Assembly: GCA_910584435.1 (NCBI GenBank)
Contig: CAJUAP010000050.1
Location: 1-24,705 of the forward strand
DNA: 24,705 nt
Reading direction: 5' to 3'
Source: an uncultured Acetatifactor sp.
Lineage (GTDB): Bacteria; Bacillota; Clostridia; Lachnospirales; Lachnospiraceae
Under the pieces are notes generated by a model that made no database searches, was not told the DNA's origin, and saw nothing but the letters and a program-made list of their open reading frames with translations. Position 1 is the first letter of the stretch. Every line of letters begins with the position of its first letter. Positions 1 through 7,984 of the stretch are shown here, piece by piece. A program made the position numbers and the translations under genes.

Positions 1-24
1 TATTCATCTGGAACACAATAGGCA

Positions 25-438
25 TTGTCGATTTTTAACCGCCAAAGTAATATTAATTTGGAAATTGAGTCAGAAATACTCCGTGGATTGGGATTCCTGA
101 CAGATATGGCCGAAAATGGAAGTATTGCAGTGGAAAAGATTAAGAAGTCACAGCCAGGGGAGTATGTACTGGTTCTGATGGATATTCAGATGCCGGTAAT
201 GGATGGATGGCAGGCAACGAGAGCTATTCGTAACCTTGAAATATCTGCATTGGCAGACATACCCATTATAGCTTTATCCGCGAATGCTTTTGAAAGTGAT
301 AAACGGGCTTCCATGGAAAGCGGTATGGATGCACACCTTGAGAAGCCCATTGATGTGCCGATGCTGCTGGAGACCATTGCGAAAACGATTCAGAAGCGCA
401 GCCAGGATGCGCAATATCCTATCCGAGGCAGGTACTGA
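25..438 (+). pseudogene. Receiver (REC) domain fragment of a hybrid histidine kinase or response regulator
   Basis: This is most of a CheY-like receiver domain. Visible are the phospho-acceptor Asp in LMDIQMPVMDG, the conserved Ser in ALSANA and the Lys in LEKPID. The N-terminal strand that should carry the paired acidic residues (as in VDDNEINLEI) is replaced by NRQSNINLEI. In frame, a TAG lies at 19-21, and a neighbouring frame reads GIVDF then stop, so the 5' end looks frameshifted or decayed. The domain seems complete at its C-terminal helix (LLETIAKTI, ending near 395). It then runs into unrelated DNA, the interior of a catalase gene, giving the aberrant tail SQDAQYPIRGRY. A receiver ending in a helix of this kind is typical of the C-terminus of hybrid kinases, but the rest lies outside the window. 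It is unlikely to be functional. Confidence 0.7.
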
Positions 439-886
439 AGAGCTAGCGCATTTGGAGATTGTGGCAACGATTGTTCATCAGCTGACCAAGAATCTGTCCA
501 TGGATGAAATTGTGAAGAGCGGTTTTGATCAATACTATGTGGATCATACCATTGGTGTATGGCCTCAGGCGGCCAGCGGCATGCCGTTTAGTGCATCACA
601 GTTCCAGGTAACAGGCGATGTGGTTACGGATTTGATGGAGGATATGGCAGCGGAGCAGAAGGCACGAACCACTTATGACAATATTCTGCGCTTAATCAAG
701 GAGCCGGATGTCTGTGAGCCGATTAAATTCCTGCGTATGCGCGAGATAGTCCATTTCCAAAGGTTCGGTGAAGCGCTGCGTATTGTCCAGGATAAACTTA
801 ACAGTAAGAATTTCTATGCGTTTAATCCGGGATTTGACAGATGTGAGGATTGCGATGATAAGCCGGACTGCGGCTGCAGTAATTGA
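404..886 (+). pseudogene. cotJC: Manganese catalase / CotJC spore coat protein, 5'-truncated
   Basis: The reading frame matches the C-terminal two thirds of CotJC-type manganese catalases. It has GTEELAHLEIVATIVHQLT, then YYVDHT, PFSASQFQVTGD, AAEQKARTTYDNILRL, REIVHFQRFGEAL and KNFYAFNPGFD. Four of the five di-manganese ligands of the family are recognisable: the E and H of EELAH, the E of AAEQKA and the H of EIVHFQ. The N-terminal part, about 65 residues including the first ligand Glu, is absent, and the frame enters directly from receiver-domain DNA near 400-410. An open frame extends upstream to 284, but that stretch is the receiver gene read in another frame. The C-terminus has an added Cys-rich tail (CEDCDDKPDCGC). 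The family acts on hydrogen peroxide, often in the spore coat; this copy lacks a metal ligand and is probably inactive. Confidence 0.8.
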
Positions 887-922
887 AGCAATAGAAGACA
901 GGGAGCATAGCGAACGTTTTCT

Positions 923-969
923 GCGGAAGAAAGGAGCGAAATACCGCTCCTTTCTTCCGCCTGTCTTTT
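923..969 (+). terminator. Rho-independent terminator after the catalase fragment
   Basis: There is a perfect 16-bp inverted repeat: the left arm 923-938 (GCGGAAGAAAGGAGCG) pairs with 945-960 across the loop AAATAC. It is followed by CTGTCTTTTA. It sits 37 nt after the catalase stop codon, as expected for that gene's terminator. The T tract is short, so strength is uncertain. Confidence 0.75.
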
Positions 970-993
970 ACAATAAGCAAGTCTATAATAAGT

Positions 994-1143
994 AAACTCA
1001 GACTGTGGAAGGGACTGGAGATTGAATATCTGCCCCAATATTGTCACTACTATGAGGAGCTGCTGACGAAATACGGGGTGGAGTATCTCATTATGGGGGA
1101 GCATTTTTATATAGATACATCGGGCAGACGCGCCAACACTCTT
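994..1143 (+). pseudogene. PHP-domain phosphatase fragment (histidinol-phosphatase-like)
   Basis: A short frame from 994 to the stop at 1141-1143 reads LEIEYLPQYCHYYEELL then TKYGVEYLIMGEHFYID. This resembles the middle of PHP-superfamily metallophosphatases (histidinol phosphatase HisK or YwqE-like), where an EIEYLPQY-like strand precedes a conserved (I/L)G.H(F/Y) metal-binding strand. No start codon, ribosome binding site or other metal-binding motif is present. The piece is bounded by the terminator on the left and overlaps the end of the convergent beta-galactosidase on the right. It is interpreted as a remnant. The family call rests on about 35 residues and is tentative. Confidence 0.45.
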
Positions 1144-3149
1144 CCGTGAAAGTCATTGTAGGATCTGACTGCCATGATTCCTTTAATAATCTTCGTTTCA
1201 TATCCGGCCAGTTCTATTCCATGGATGATGCGCGGAACCGCTGCAAAATTCATGAGGAATTGATACCGGGTATCGCCTTGTACGCGTTCTTTTACCATAA
1301 CATCCTCTACATACGCGCTGTCTATGATGGCAGGAATCCCAATGCTGCGAAGTATATCCCTGTAAAAATGGTACAGGAAATCTTCTTCCGGTCGGCATGC
1401 TATATAGTATGCTGCTCCTTTTCCAAAGTGGTTTCTGGTAACTGCAGGCATTCCGGCGTAGAAATCTTTCTCATAAGCCGAAAGCATTTCTGCGCTGCTG
1501 TCATGGATGAGATCACAGTAATGGCTGACCTTATACCGTTTGTCCTGGTACAGAAGGGTATTGTATTCGCCGTCTGTAAGAGCATCTGTTTCTTCGACAC
1601 TCAGACCCAATACATCATTAAGGGAATATGGGGGCATGCATTCATACGCTAAGTCATTTTCATTTACCAGTCCGCTGTAGAAGGTCAGAACAAAAGTACC
1701 TCCCTTTTCCACAAACTGCCGTATCTTATCAGCGGTTCCGGGCAGGAACAAGTAAAGCATGGGTGCTGCGATAAAATTATATTTCATAAAGTCAGACGTC
1801 TGGTCAATAATATCTATGGAAATGTAATTTTTCAGAAGCGCTTTATAGTGTTCTCTTATGATCTCTTCAAGTCCCCGCTGGTTTCTTCTGAGACTTTTCT
1901 GCTCTTCCAGGGCACGCATAGTATTCCAGTCATAGATCAGCGCTGCCCGGCTTCTTGTAACTGCACCCCTGACATCACACAATTCCTGCAATTGCCTTCC
2001 TACTGCACACACATCCTTGAATACACGGGTTTCGGCGCTTCCATTATGGCTGATAACCGCACCATGGAATTTTTCATATGCGCCGCGGCTTTTACGCCAT
2101 TGAAAATATTGTACGGAATCCGAACCGGAGGCTATGGCCTGCATTGCACTCAGCATATGCATTCCGGGACGCTTGAGTTTGCAGACGGGGGCATTATTCG
2201 TATTGGACGGAGTGCTTTCCATCAGCAGGAAAGGCGCATTTTTCTGTGACCTGCAGAAGTCGAAACCAAAGGATGCCTCTACTGCGGATTCCCATTCGGT
2301 CTGCAGATCGGTTCCGCAATGCCATTTGGGATAGCTGTCCCAGGATACTATGTCCAAAATACGGCATAGTTTTGTAATGTCAATGCCGCAGTTAAAATGA
2401 AATAAATTGGTTGTCACCGGAATCTGAGGATTATATTCTTTTACGGCTGCTATTTCCTGCTTCAGAAAATCAATGCTTAAGTCCGAATAAAAGCGCTGAT
2501 AATCAAGGGCAAGACCATGTACAGCCGTCTCGCCGTGGGGGGCCGGAGATTCTATTTCGTCAAAATCATCATAGCGATGGCTCCAAAAGACGCTCCAATA
2601 TTCTTGATTCAGCTTATCTATGGTGGTGTATTTGTTTTTGAGCCATTTGCGGAAATTCTGCTGGCAGTCCTCACAATGGCAGGTGCCATACATCTCATTT
2701 GAGATATGCCACAAAATCAATGCCGGGTGGTGCGCATAGCGCTCTGCCAGCAGACGGTCAATTTGTAAGACCTTTTCACGGTATATGGAATTGCTGTTAC
2801 AATGATTTTCCCGTTCTCCATACAGATGTCTGATGCGGTTTTGATCCGTGCGCATAATATGGGGGTATTTTTTAATTAACCATGGCGGTTTTCCGCCGCT
2901 GGGTGTGGCCAGGATAACATGGATACCATTCTCCCATAAGGAATCCATGAGATTGTCCAGCCACTCAAAATGAAATTCATTTTCACGGGGTTCGTACATA
3001 GCCCAGGAAAACACGCCAAGCGTTACTGCATTTACACCGGCTTCTTTCATCAACCGGATATCCTCTGCAAGAATCTCAGGACGGTCAAGCCACTGCTCCG
3101 CATTATAGTCGCCGCCATGCAGAAATCCTTTTATTTCATCATATCTCAT
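1107..3149 (-). CDS. GH42 beta-galactosidase
   Basis: This is a 680-residue glycoside hydrolase of family GH42, predicted to release terminal beta-galactosyl units from oligosaccharides. There is no signal peptide, so it should act in the cytoplasm. The acid/base Glu is E152 in WHISNEMYG and the nucleophile is E311 in LLMESTPS. Four cysteines, C117, C157, C159 and C162 (the latter in CHCEDC), match the zinc site known from this family. Length is normal (A domain barrel, trimerisation domain, C-terminal domain). The start chosen is the ATG at 3149, with GGAAAGG about 8-10 nt upstream; an in-frame TTG at 3167 would overlap that site. Its own promoter lies at 3306-3334. No sugar transporter or regulator gene is adjacent. 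The 3' end overlaps a PHP remnant on the other strand. Confidence 0.93.
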   Translation of the reverse strand: MRYDEIKGFLHGGDYNAEQWLDRPEILAEDIRLMKEAGVNAVTLGVFSWAMYEPRENEFHFEWLDNLMDSLWENGIHVILATPSGGKPPWLIKKYPHIMRTDQNRIRHLYGERENHCNSNSIYREKVLQIDRLLAERYAHHPALILWHISNEMYGTCHCEDCQQNFRKWLKNKYTTIDKLNQEYWSVFWSHRYDDFDEIESPAPHGETAVHGLALDYQRFYSDLSIDFLKQEIAAVKEYNPQIPVTTNLFHFNCGIDITKLCRILDIVSWDSYPKWHCGTDLQTEWESAVEASFGFDFCRSQKNAPFLLMESTPSNTNNAPVCKLKRPGMHMLSAMQAIASGSDSVQYFQWRKSRGAYEKFHGAVISHNGSAETRVFKDVCAVGRQLQELCDVRGAVTRSRAALIYDWNTMRALEEQKSLRRNQRGLEEIIREHYKALLKNYISIDIIDQTSDFMKYNFIAAPMLYLFLPGTADKIRQFVEKGGTFVLTFYSGLVNENDLAYECMPPYSLNDVLGLSVEETDALTDGEYNTLLYQDKRYKVSHYCDLIHDSSAEMLSAYEKDFYAGMPAVTRNHFGKGAAYYIACRPEEDFLYHFYRDILRSIGIPAIIDSAYVEDVMVKERVQGDTRYQFLMNFAAVPRIIHGIELAGYETKIIKGIMAVRSYNDFHGRVLARLPDVSI

Positions 3150-3218
3150 AACAAGCTGCCTTTCCAAGTTTTATTTTTTGCCTGATATCCCTTATTTCAT
3201 CGCTTCATATCATCTATT

Positions 3219-3300
3219 TACAGCAGATGCAGACGGTTTCAGAGCGCCGTCCTTCCAGCCAGGATTCTCAGCATCCTTTCTGAAGAGTTTTCCTGCTGTA
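3219..3300 (-). promoter_or_regulatory. Possible structured 5' leader of the beta-galactosidase mRNA
   Basis: The minus-strand transcript expected from the promoter at 3306-3334 would begin almost exactly at TACAGCAG (complement of 3293-3300). This is fully complementary to CTGCTGTA (complement of 3219-3226). The enclosed RNA contains further short stems, for example GACGG pairing with CCGTC and TTCAGA with TCTGAA. The leader is about 150 nt long. I do not recognise a known riboswitch core. It could be a regulatory leader or chance pairing. Confidence 0.3.
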
Positions 3301-3305
3301 TTCTA

Positions 3306-3334
3306 ATTATAGAAAAATACGCTTGTGTTTGCAA
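3306..3334 (-). promoter_or_regulatory. Sigma-A promoter of the beta-galactosidase
   Basis: On the minus strand a -35 TTGCAA (3329-3334) and a -10 TATAAT (3306-3311) are separated by exactly 17 nt. The predicted start near 3299 lies about 150 nt before the ATG at 3149. No obvious operator palindrome overlaps it. Confidence 0.75.
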
Positions 3335-3389
3335 TAAAAATATATAAGCTGTTGATGGAATGAATCAGATAACAATTCCCTTCATCTTG

Positions 3390-3501
3390 ATTCCATGGAA
3401 GAAGGAGCATTCCATGGAAAAAGGGGCATTCCATGGAAGAAGGGGCATTCCATGGAAGAAGGGGCATTCCATGGAAGAAGGGGCATTCCATGGAAGAAAA
3501 C
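3390..3501. repeat. 19-bp tandem array with palindromic TTCCATGGAA core, six copies
   Basis: Six head-to-tail copies with a 19-bp period and consensus ATTCCATGGAAGAAGGGGC start at 3390, 3409, 3428, 3447, 3466 and 3485. Copies 3-5 are identical; copies 1 and 2 each differ at one base; the last ends in AAAAC. Each unit contains the 10-bp palindrome TTCCATGGAA. The array lies between the divergent beta-galactosidase and ABC transporter promoters. The units contain no stop codons in several frames, which creates long but meaningless minus-strand frames. Related units occur inside the genes at 21446 and 22351. Confidence 0.95.
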
Positions 3502-3547
3502 ATAAGGAAAGCTTAAGAAAACCTTATTAAAATTACATTTATGCCTG

Positions 3548-3556
3548 TGATAGAAT
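3548..3556 (+). promoter_or_regulatory. Possible extended -10 promoter for the ABC transporter genes
   Basis: The sequence TGATAGAAT forms an extended -10 element (TGn followed by TAGAAT, 3551-3556). Only a weak -35 (TTAAAA) lies at a suitable distance. It is about 80 nt before the first ABC gene and follows the 19-bp array. Confidence 0.4.
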
Positions 3557-3639
3557 GGGAGCCATGAATCAAATATACCCAATTTAGATATGCGTAGTCA
3601 ATTTGATAAAATCACAAAACTACCGAAACAGGAGAAGTC

Positions 3640-5370
3640 ATGGAATACATCTGGAAAACCACAAAAGGCTATCGCCTTAAATTTACGGGACTATTTGCAG
3701 TCATTATTTTCAGTACGGTCACAGGCGCATTATTTCCATATGCCATTGGCAAAATTGTAGATCAGATTTTCTATCATCAGCAGATGCAGGGTTTTCTGTT
3801 GAACTTCCTGCTGTATGCAGGTCTGTATTTTCTCAATCAGTGCGGCCACGGCGCATTGAACTATTTGTGGGCGCATCTTGAGATCACCTATGTGGTAGAG
3901 ATACGAAGAAGATGTTTTGCACATCTTTTAAAATTAAAAGCAGCAGTTTGGACACATATCCAAAGCGGAGATGTGATGAAGCGAATCCAGGAAGATACGG
4001 AATGTTTTCTGGAATTTATCCATCGAAGCCTGTTTTATGTCCTGGCAAATTTTATTCAGCTTGGAATTTCCATCGGCTATATGCTCTATACGAACGTATC
4101 CTTAGGGCTGGTTACGATTGTCTTGACTCCTGTTCTGGCATATACCATCCGGTATTTTACAGGTAAGCTGAAATTGCGGCACCAGGAAATCAGGAGTGAA
4201 AAAGGGCTGCTGGATGCCTGGATTCAGGAAATGATGATTGGAATCAGCGAATGGAAGCTGTTGAATGCAGACACAAAAGTACAAGCGGATTATAAGGCGA
4301 AAACAGATAGTGTCATTCAAAAGGAAATGTGCACAGAGTATCTTTCTCTCACATCAAGTACTGTGAATGAAGCTCTGACACTGGCAGGACAGCTATGCAT
4401 CTATTGCATCTGCGCCTTCTGCATCGGCAGGGACTCCATGACGGTGGGACAGTTTGTCGCCTGTGCTTCCTATTTTTCCACCTGTGCTTCTTATTTTAAT
4501 GCACTGGGGAAGAAGATAACGGATGTGAGCAGGAATCTTGTGGGAATCAGGCGTGTGGAAGAGTTCATGACATGGGAAGAAGAGGAAGAACAGCCTGGGG
4601 CAGAAAACAGAAGCATTGAAAAGGGTATGATACAATTTGAAAATGTCTCTTTCGGGTATGAAGAGGCTCCGGTTCTGCAGCACACAGATCTGCAGATAGA
4701 GCCCGGCAGTAAAATCGTATTCGTGGGAAAAAGCGGTCAGGGGAAAAGTACCTTGCTGCAGCTACTGTATCGTTTCTATGAGCCTTGGGAAGGCACAATA
4801 TCCGTGGACGGAAGAAGACTTACTGACTATACACTTCAAAGTCTCAGAAGTCAGATTGCAGTTGTCTGGCAGGACAATGGATTGTTTCATGGCAGCCTGC
4901 GGAAGAATATTATTTTCTCAGATGACACTTCCTGGGATGACCGCATCTGGGAGATTCTGGAAGGGCTGCAGTTAAAAGAGCTGGCCGAAGGATTTCCGGA
5001 AGGTCTGGACACTCTGGTGGGCAGCGGCGGCAGAAGTCTGTCAGGCGGACAGAAGCAGAGAATCGCTATTGCAAGGTGCATTTACCACCAGCCGAAAATC
5101 CTGCTGCTGGATGAGGCGACCTCTGCTCTGGATGATGAGACAGAACGGGCGGTAAATACGTTTATCTATGAGCAGTTACCCTCTGCAACCATACTGTCTG
5201 TTGCGCATCGTTTCTCCGCGGTACTGGCAGCGGAGAAGGCAGTGGTTATGGAAGAGGGGAGCATAGCAGATGCAGGCACACATGACGAACTGCTGCTTCG
5301 GAATGAATTATACCGGACATTGTATACAGAATATCAAAATACTCTGTATCAGAAGAATCAGTGCTGCTAA
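3640..5370 (+). CDS. ABC exporter half-transporter, subunit 1
   Basis: This 576-residue protein has an N-terminal exporter-type membrane domain (hydrophobic segments within about residues 15-290) and a C-terminal nucleotide-binding domain. Walker A is GKSGQGKST near residue 362, the Q-loop is in VVWQDNGLF, the signature is LSGGQKQR near 466, Walker B is ILLLDEATSALD and the H-loop is VAHR. All catalytic motifs are intact. It should work as an ATP-driven exporter of an unknown substrate, probably paired with the next gene, which starts 36 nt later. The start is supported by CAGGAG 5-9 nt upstream. No peptidase domain or substrate-specific accessory gene is adjacent, so lipid, drug or peptide export cannot be told apart. 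Confidence 0.9.
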   Translation: MEYIWKTTKGYRLKFTGLFAVIIFSTVTGALFPYAIGKIVDQIFYHQQMQGFLLNFLLYAGLYFLNQCGHGALNYLWAHLEITYVVEIRRRCFAHLLKLKAAVWTHIQSGDVMKRIQEDTECFLEFIHRSLFYVLANFIQLGISIGYMLYTNVSLGLVTIVLTPVLAYTIRYFTGKLKLRHQEIRSEKGLLDAWIQEMMIGISEWKLLNADTKVQADYKAKTDSVIQKEMCTEYLSLTSSTVNEALTLAGQLCIYCICAFCIGRDSMTVGQFVACASYFSTCASYFNALGKKITDVSRNLVGIRRVEEFMTWEEEEEQPGAENRSIEKGMIQFENVSFGYEEAPVLQHTDLQIEPGSKIVFVGKSGQGKSTLLQLLYRFYEPWEGTISVDGRRLTDYTLQSLRSQIAVVWQDNGLFHGSLRKNIIFSDDTSWDDRIWEILEGLQLKELAEGFPEGLDTLVGSGGRSLSGGQKQRIAIARCIYHQPKILLLDEATSALDDETERAVNTFIYEQLPSATILSVAHRFSAVLAAEKAVVMEEGSIADAGTHDELLLRNELYRTLYTEYQNTLYQKNQCC

Positions 5371-5406
5371 AAAGGTGAAATGAACTTTTAAAGGAGGAGA
5401 GTAGTA

Positions 5407-7017
5407 ATGAAGGATTCTGTCCGCTTCTTTCGGAGGAAAATGTTACTATACATATTGCTTCAGTTTCTGAAACAGGGGCTGCTGCTGCTGCCGCCATATT
5501 GTTATCTGCTTTTTCTGAATGAAATTATTACGGAACGAAAATTTGAGAGATTATGGCTGGTAATAGGATTATATGTGGGAGCCTATATGTGCAAAGCCCT
5601 TGTTTCCGTCTTGGAAAAAGTGGTTTATCACCGGATTTATCCGCCCATGCAGAAGGCATTAAAGGAGAAAATGCTGGAAAAATACGGAAATCTGGACCTG
5701 GAAGTGATACAGGGCTATACGGCGGGCGAATTAAAAGAACGGCTGCACAAGGATACGGAAAATGTCGTCCTATATCAAAAGGGAAAATTAGATATTGGAA
5801 TTTCCATGATACATATTATCATCATAACGGGCATTTTACTGTATTTGAACTGGATTCTGGCCGCAGTGAGCTTCCTGCTTCTGCCCTTGTCCTTCCTGAT
5901 GACACGTTATGTAAAGAACCGGAGCAATGTGGAATATGGAAAGAAACGGGAGCTTCAGGGTATCTATAATGATTTCATGATTCATACCATGTATTTCTGG
6001 AAAGAAATGAAAGCAAACCACTTGGAGGAAGTACAGCAAAAACAGTTTGAGAATCATTGGAATGGGATGGGAAATGCTTTTCTGAAAGCGCACATGTGTT
6101 GGTTTTTGAATCGTACCTTCCTGGCTTTCAAGGATGTATTTTTGACTAAGATGGGCTTATACCTCTTTGGAGGAATTCTGGCGGTTTACAACATGGGGAC
6201 TGTGCCGGTGCTGCTGAGTTTTATGGAGTATTATAATGACTTTACAAACCGTCTCCTGGAAGTAAGCGACATTGTTATGAAACGGGGGGAACAGGAGCAG
6301 TCTTTGAAGCGTGTAGAAGCCATCCTGCAGCTTCCATGTCCGGAAAGGACTTATAAAATAGAACATTTTGAACGTCTGGAAATGAGGGATATAGACTTTT
6401 GTTACGCAGAAGGAGATGAACATATTCTGCTGCATTTCGGCCTGGAAATCCGCAAAGGGGAATCCATTGCTTTGACAGGAGAAAGCGGCTGCGGTAAAAG
6501 TACATTAATTAAACTTATGGCCGGATGCCTGACGCCGAATCATGGCAGTATTTTATGGAATGGGCATCCCATGGAGCAGGTTGACAGAAAAGAAATATAC
6601 AGGGCAGCTGGATTCCTAATGCAGGAAACCTGCCTGTTCAACCTGACCATCCGCGAGAATCTGCTGATGGGGAGGGGGGATGCCTGTGAGGCGGATATGG
6701 TGAAGGCATGTAACAAAGCAAATATTATGGAATTCATTCAAGGTCTGCCCAAGGGGCTGGATACGCTGATTGGCGAAAATGGCATACGCCTCTCAGGAGG
6801 ACAGAGACAGCGGCTGCTGATTGCAAGGCTGTTGCTGAAGGACCCGGAGCTGATTATATTTGATGAAGCAACTTCCGGCCTGGATTACCAGAATGAGAGT
6901 GAGATATTGGATCTGCTGCTGCAGAATCTGGGCGACAGGACATTTCTCATGGTGACTCACCGGGGGACATCGGTTGCCAGGTGCAGCAGGGTTATCACAA
7001 TGCAGCATCATTGTTAA
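5407..7017 (+). CDS. ABC exporter half-transporter, subunit 2
   Basis: A 536-residue fused membrane and ATPase protein, the likely partner of the preceding gene. Walker A is GESGCGKST near residue 357, the Q-loop is in FLMQETCLF, the signature is LSGGQRQR near 461, Walker B is LIIFDEATSGLD and the H-loop is VTHR. Both ATP sites therefore look competent. The membrane domain is more diverged than in subunit 1, and the C-terminus stops soon after the H-loop (VITMQHHC) without the usual tail. A strong AAAGGAGGAGA site precedes the ATG. No T-rich terminator is visible after the stop, so transcription could continue into the barnase gene 184 nt downstream. Confidence 0.88.
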   Translation: MKDSVRFFRRKMLLYILLQFLKQGLLLLPPYCYLLFLNEIITERKFERLWLVIGLYVGAYMCKALVSVLEKVVYHRIYPPMQKALKEKMLEKYGNLDLEVIQGYTAGELKERLHKDTENVVLYQKGKLDIGISMIHIIIITGILLYLNWILAAVSFLLLPLSFLMTRYVKNRSNVEYGKKRELQGIYNDFMIHTMYFWKEMKANHLEEVQQKQFENHWNGMGNAFLKAHMCWFLNRTFLAFKDVFLTKMGLYLFGGILAVYNMGTVPVLLSFMEYYNDFTNRLLEVSDIVMKRGEQEQSLKRVEAILQLPCPERTYKIEHFERLEMRDIDFCYAEGDEHILLHFGLEIRKGESIALTGESGCGKSTLIKLMAGCLTPNHGSILWNGHPMEQVDRKEIYRAAGFLMQETCLFNLTIRENLLMGRGDACEADMVKACNKANIMEFIQGLPKGLDTLIGENGIRLSGGQRQRLLIARLLLKDPELIIFDEATSGLDYQNESEILDLLLQNLGDRTFLMVTHRGTSVARCSRVITMQHHC

Positions 7018-7118
7018 ATCAGAACTAAAGAAGGCCGGCAGTAATACAGGCTGGATGTAAAGCTGAAATTCCGCAAGGCTTTCAGCATGAAACCATCCGC
7101 TTCTTTGGTCATAAACCC

Positions 7119-7173
7119 AAAATCTATAGAAGGTTCATAGAAAATCTATAGAAAATCTATAGAAGATCCATAG
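7119..7173. repeat. 11-bp tandem repeat, five copies
   Basis: Five consecutive 11-bp units begin at 7119, 7130, 7141, 7152 and 7163: AAAATCTATAG, AAGGTTCATAG, AAAATCTATAG twice, AAGATCCATAG. They lie 28-82 nt before the barnase gene. Several units contain -10-like TATAG stretches, but no convincing -35 is spaced correctly, so I do not call a promoter. Confidence 0.9.
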
Positions 7174-7200
7174 AAAGAGAAAGGAACTGTAAGAAATAAT

Positions 7201-7983
7201 ATGAAATTTGAAGGAAACTCTAATCATTGTACAAATATGAAGCATCAAAACCGGAAAAAACATAATTGGGAAAAACATAATTGGGAAAAGCACAATTGGG
7301 AAAAGCACAATTGGAACAAACATAATTGGATAAAGCATAACTGGATAAAGCATAACTGGAACAAAAGCCGCTGGAACATCAAAATTTCCACATGGCTGAT
7401 AGCATTTCTGGTATCGTTTCTTCTGGCCGCCTGCAGCAGCAGAGAAGAAGGATTCTTAGATAGCACAGGCGTAGTAAACAGCACCACAGAATCCGGGAAG
7501 ATAAGTAATACAGGTACCGCCGATGATAGTAAAGCGAATACGGAGACAAATCCTCCATCCGAAGGCGATTACGCTTCAAGTCAGGAAGGCACTTCCAAAG
7601 ATAAGCCGGATGAAGATAACCCGGAAGCTGAGACGCCGGCGGAAGACGGCGCGTATTCATCTAAGGAGGATGTGGCGTATTACCTGCATTTATATGGACA
7701 TCTGCCGTCTAATTTTATCACGAAAAAGGAGGCTGAGAAGCTTGGCTGGAAGGGCGGTTCTCTGGAATCCTTTGCGCCCGGCAAGTGCATTGGGGGTAAT
7801 CGTTTTGGGAATTATGAAGGATTGCTGCCTGAAGAGGAAGGACGGTTTTATACGGAATGCGATATTGATACCATGGGTGCCGACAAAAGGGGGGCTAAAC
7901 GAATTGTATTTTCTAATGACGGTTTGATATACTATACGGAAGACCATTATAAAACATTTGAATTATTGTACGGAGAGGAATAA
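7201..7983 (+). CDS. Barnase-family ribonuclease as a lipoprotein with N-terminal KHNW repeats
   Basis: This 260-residue protein ends in a barnase-like domain (about residues 150-260). Key residues match barnase: Lys in NFITKKEAEKLGW (K27), E219 in TECDID (E73), R230 and R234 (R83, R87) and H249 in EDHYKTF (H102). It should therefore be an active endoribonuclease. Residues 62-77 form a hydrophobic signal segment ending in a lipobox, LLAAC, with Cys78 as the likely lipidated residue. This is followed by a Ser/Thr/Glu/Asp-rich linker. Unusually, about 60 residues precede the signal, including seven KHNW-x pentapeptides (20-54). The ribosome binding site (AAAGGAA) is about 15 nt from the ATG, so the start is less certain; Met13 is an alternative. 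The barstar inhibitor follows one base after the stop. Likely role: surface-tethered or released toxic RNase with cytoplasmic protection. Confidence 0.9.
   Translation: MKFEGNSNHCTNMKHQNRKKHNWEKHNWEKHNWEKHNWNKHNWIKHNWIKHNWNKSRWNIKISTWLIAFLVSFLLAACSSREEGFLDSTGVVNSTTESGKISNTGTADDSKANTETNPPSEGDYASSQEGTSKDKPDEDNPEAETPAEDGAYSSKEDVAYYLHLYGHLPSNFITKKEAEKLGWKGGSLESFAPGKCIGGNRFGNYEGLLPEEEGRFYTECDIDTMGADKRGAKRIVFSNDGLIYYTEDHYKTFELLYGEE
7258..7362 (+). repeat. 15-bp coding tandem repeat (seven KHNW-x units)
   Basis: Seven in-frame 15-bp units encode KHNW followed by E, E, E, N, I, I, N; a decayed eighth (KSRWN) follows. Between copies, codons 1-3 vary only synonymously (AAA/AAG, CAT/CAC, AAT/AAC), while the fifth codon changes residue. 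That pattern points to selection on the KHNW peptide rather than recent DNA slippage alone. Confidence 0.95.
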
Positions 7984-7984
7984 A

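Noticed and set aside
284..403. N-terminal part of the catalase reading frame
   Set aside because: This stretch is the receiver gene in another frame and its translation has no catalase similarity.
1146..1652. Plus-strand frame of 168 codons opposite the beta-galactosidase
   Set aside because: It is a shadow of the strongly supported GH42 gene and has no recognisable domain.
3227..3300. TPP riboswitch in the beta-galactosidase leader, prompted by a GCTGAGA motif
   Set aside because: The second conserved TPP element is missing and a thiamine link to this gene makes no sense.
3390..3501. CRISPR-like array
   Set aside because: The units are directly adjacent with no unique spacers and no cas genes nearby.
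3303..3582. Two overlapping minus-strand frames of 66 codons with repeated Met/Pro/Trp-rich peptides
   Set aside because: They are produced by the stop-free 19-bp array, and no ribosome site or family similarity is seen.
7065..7092. Terminator after the second ABC gene (GCTGAAA pairing with TTTCAGC)
   Set aside because: The stem is short, the loop is large and no T run follows.
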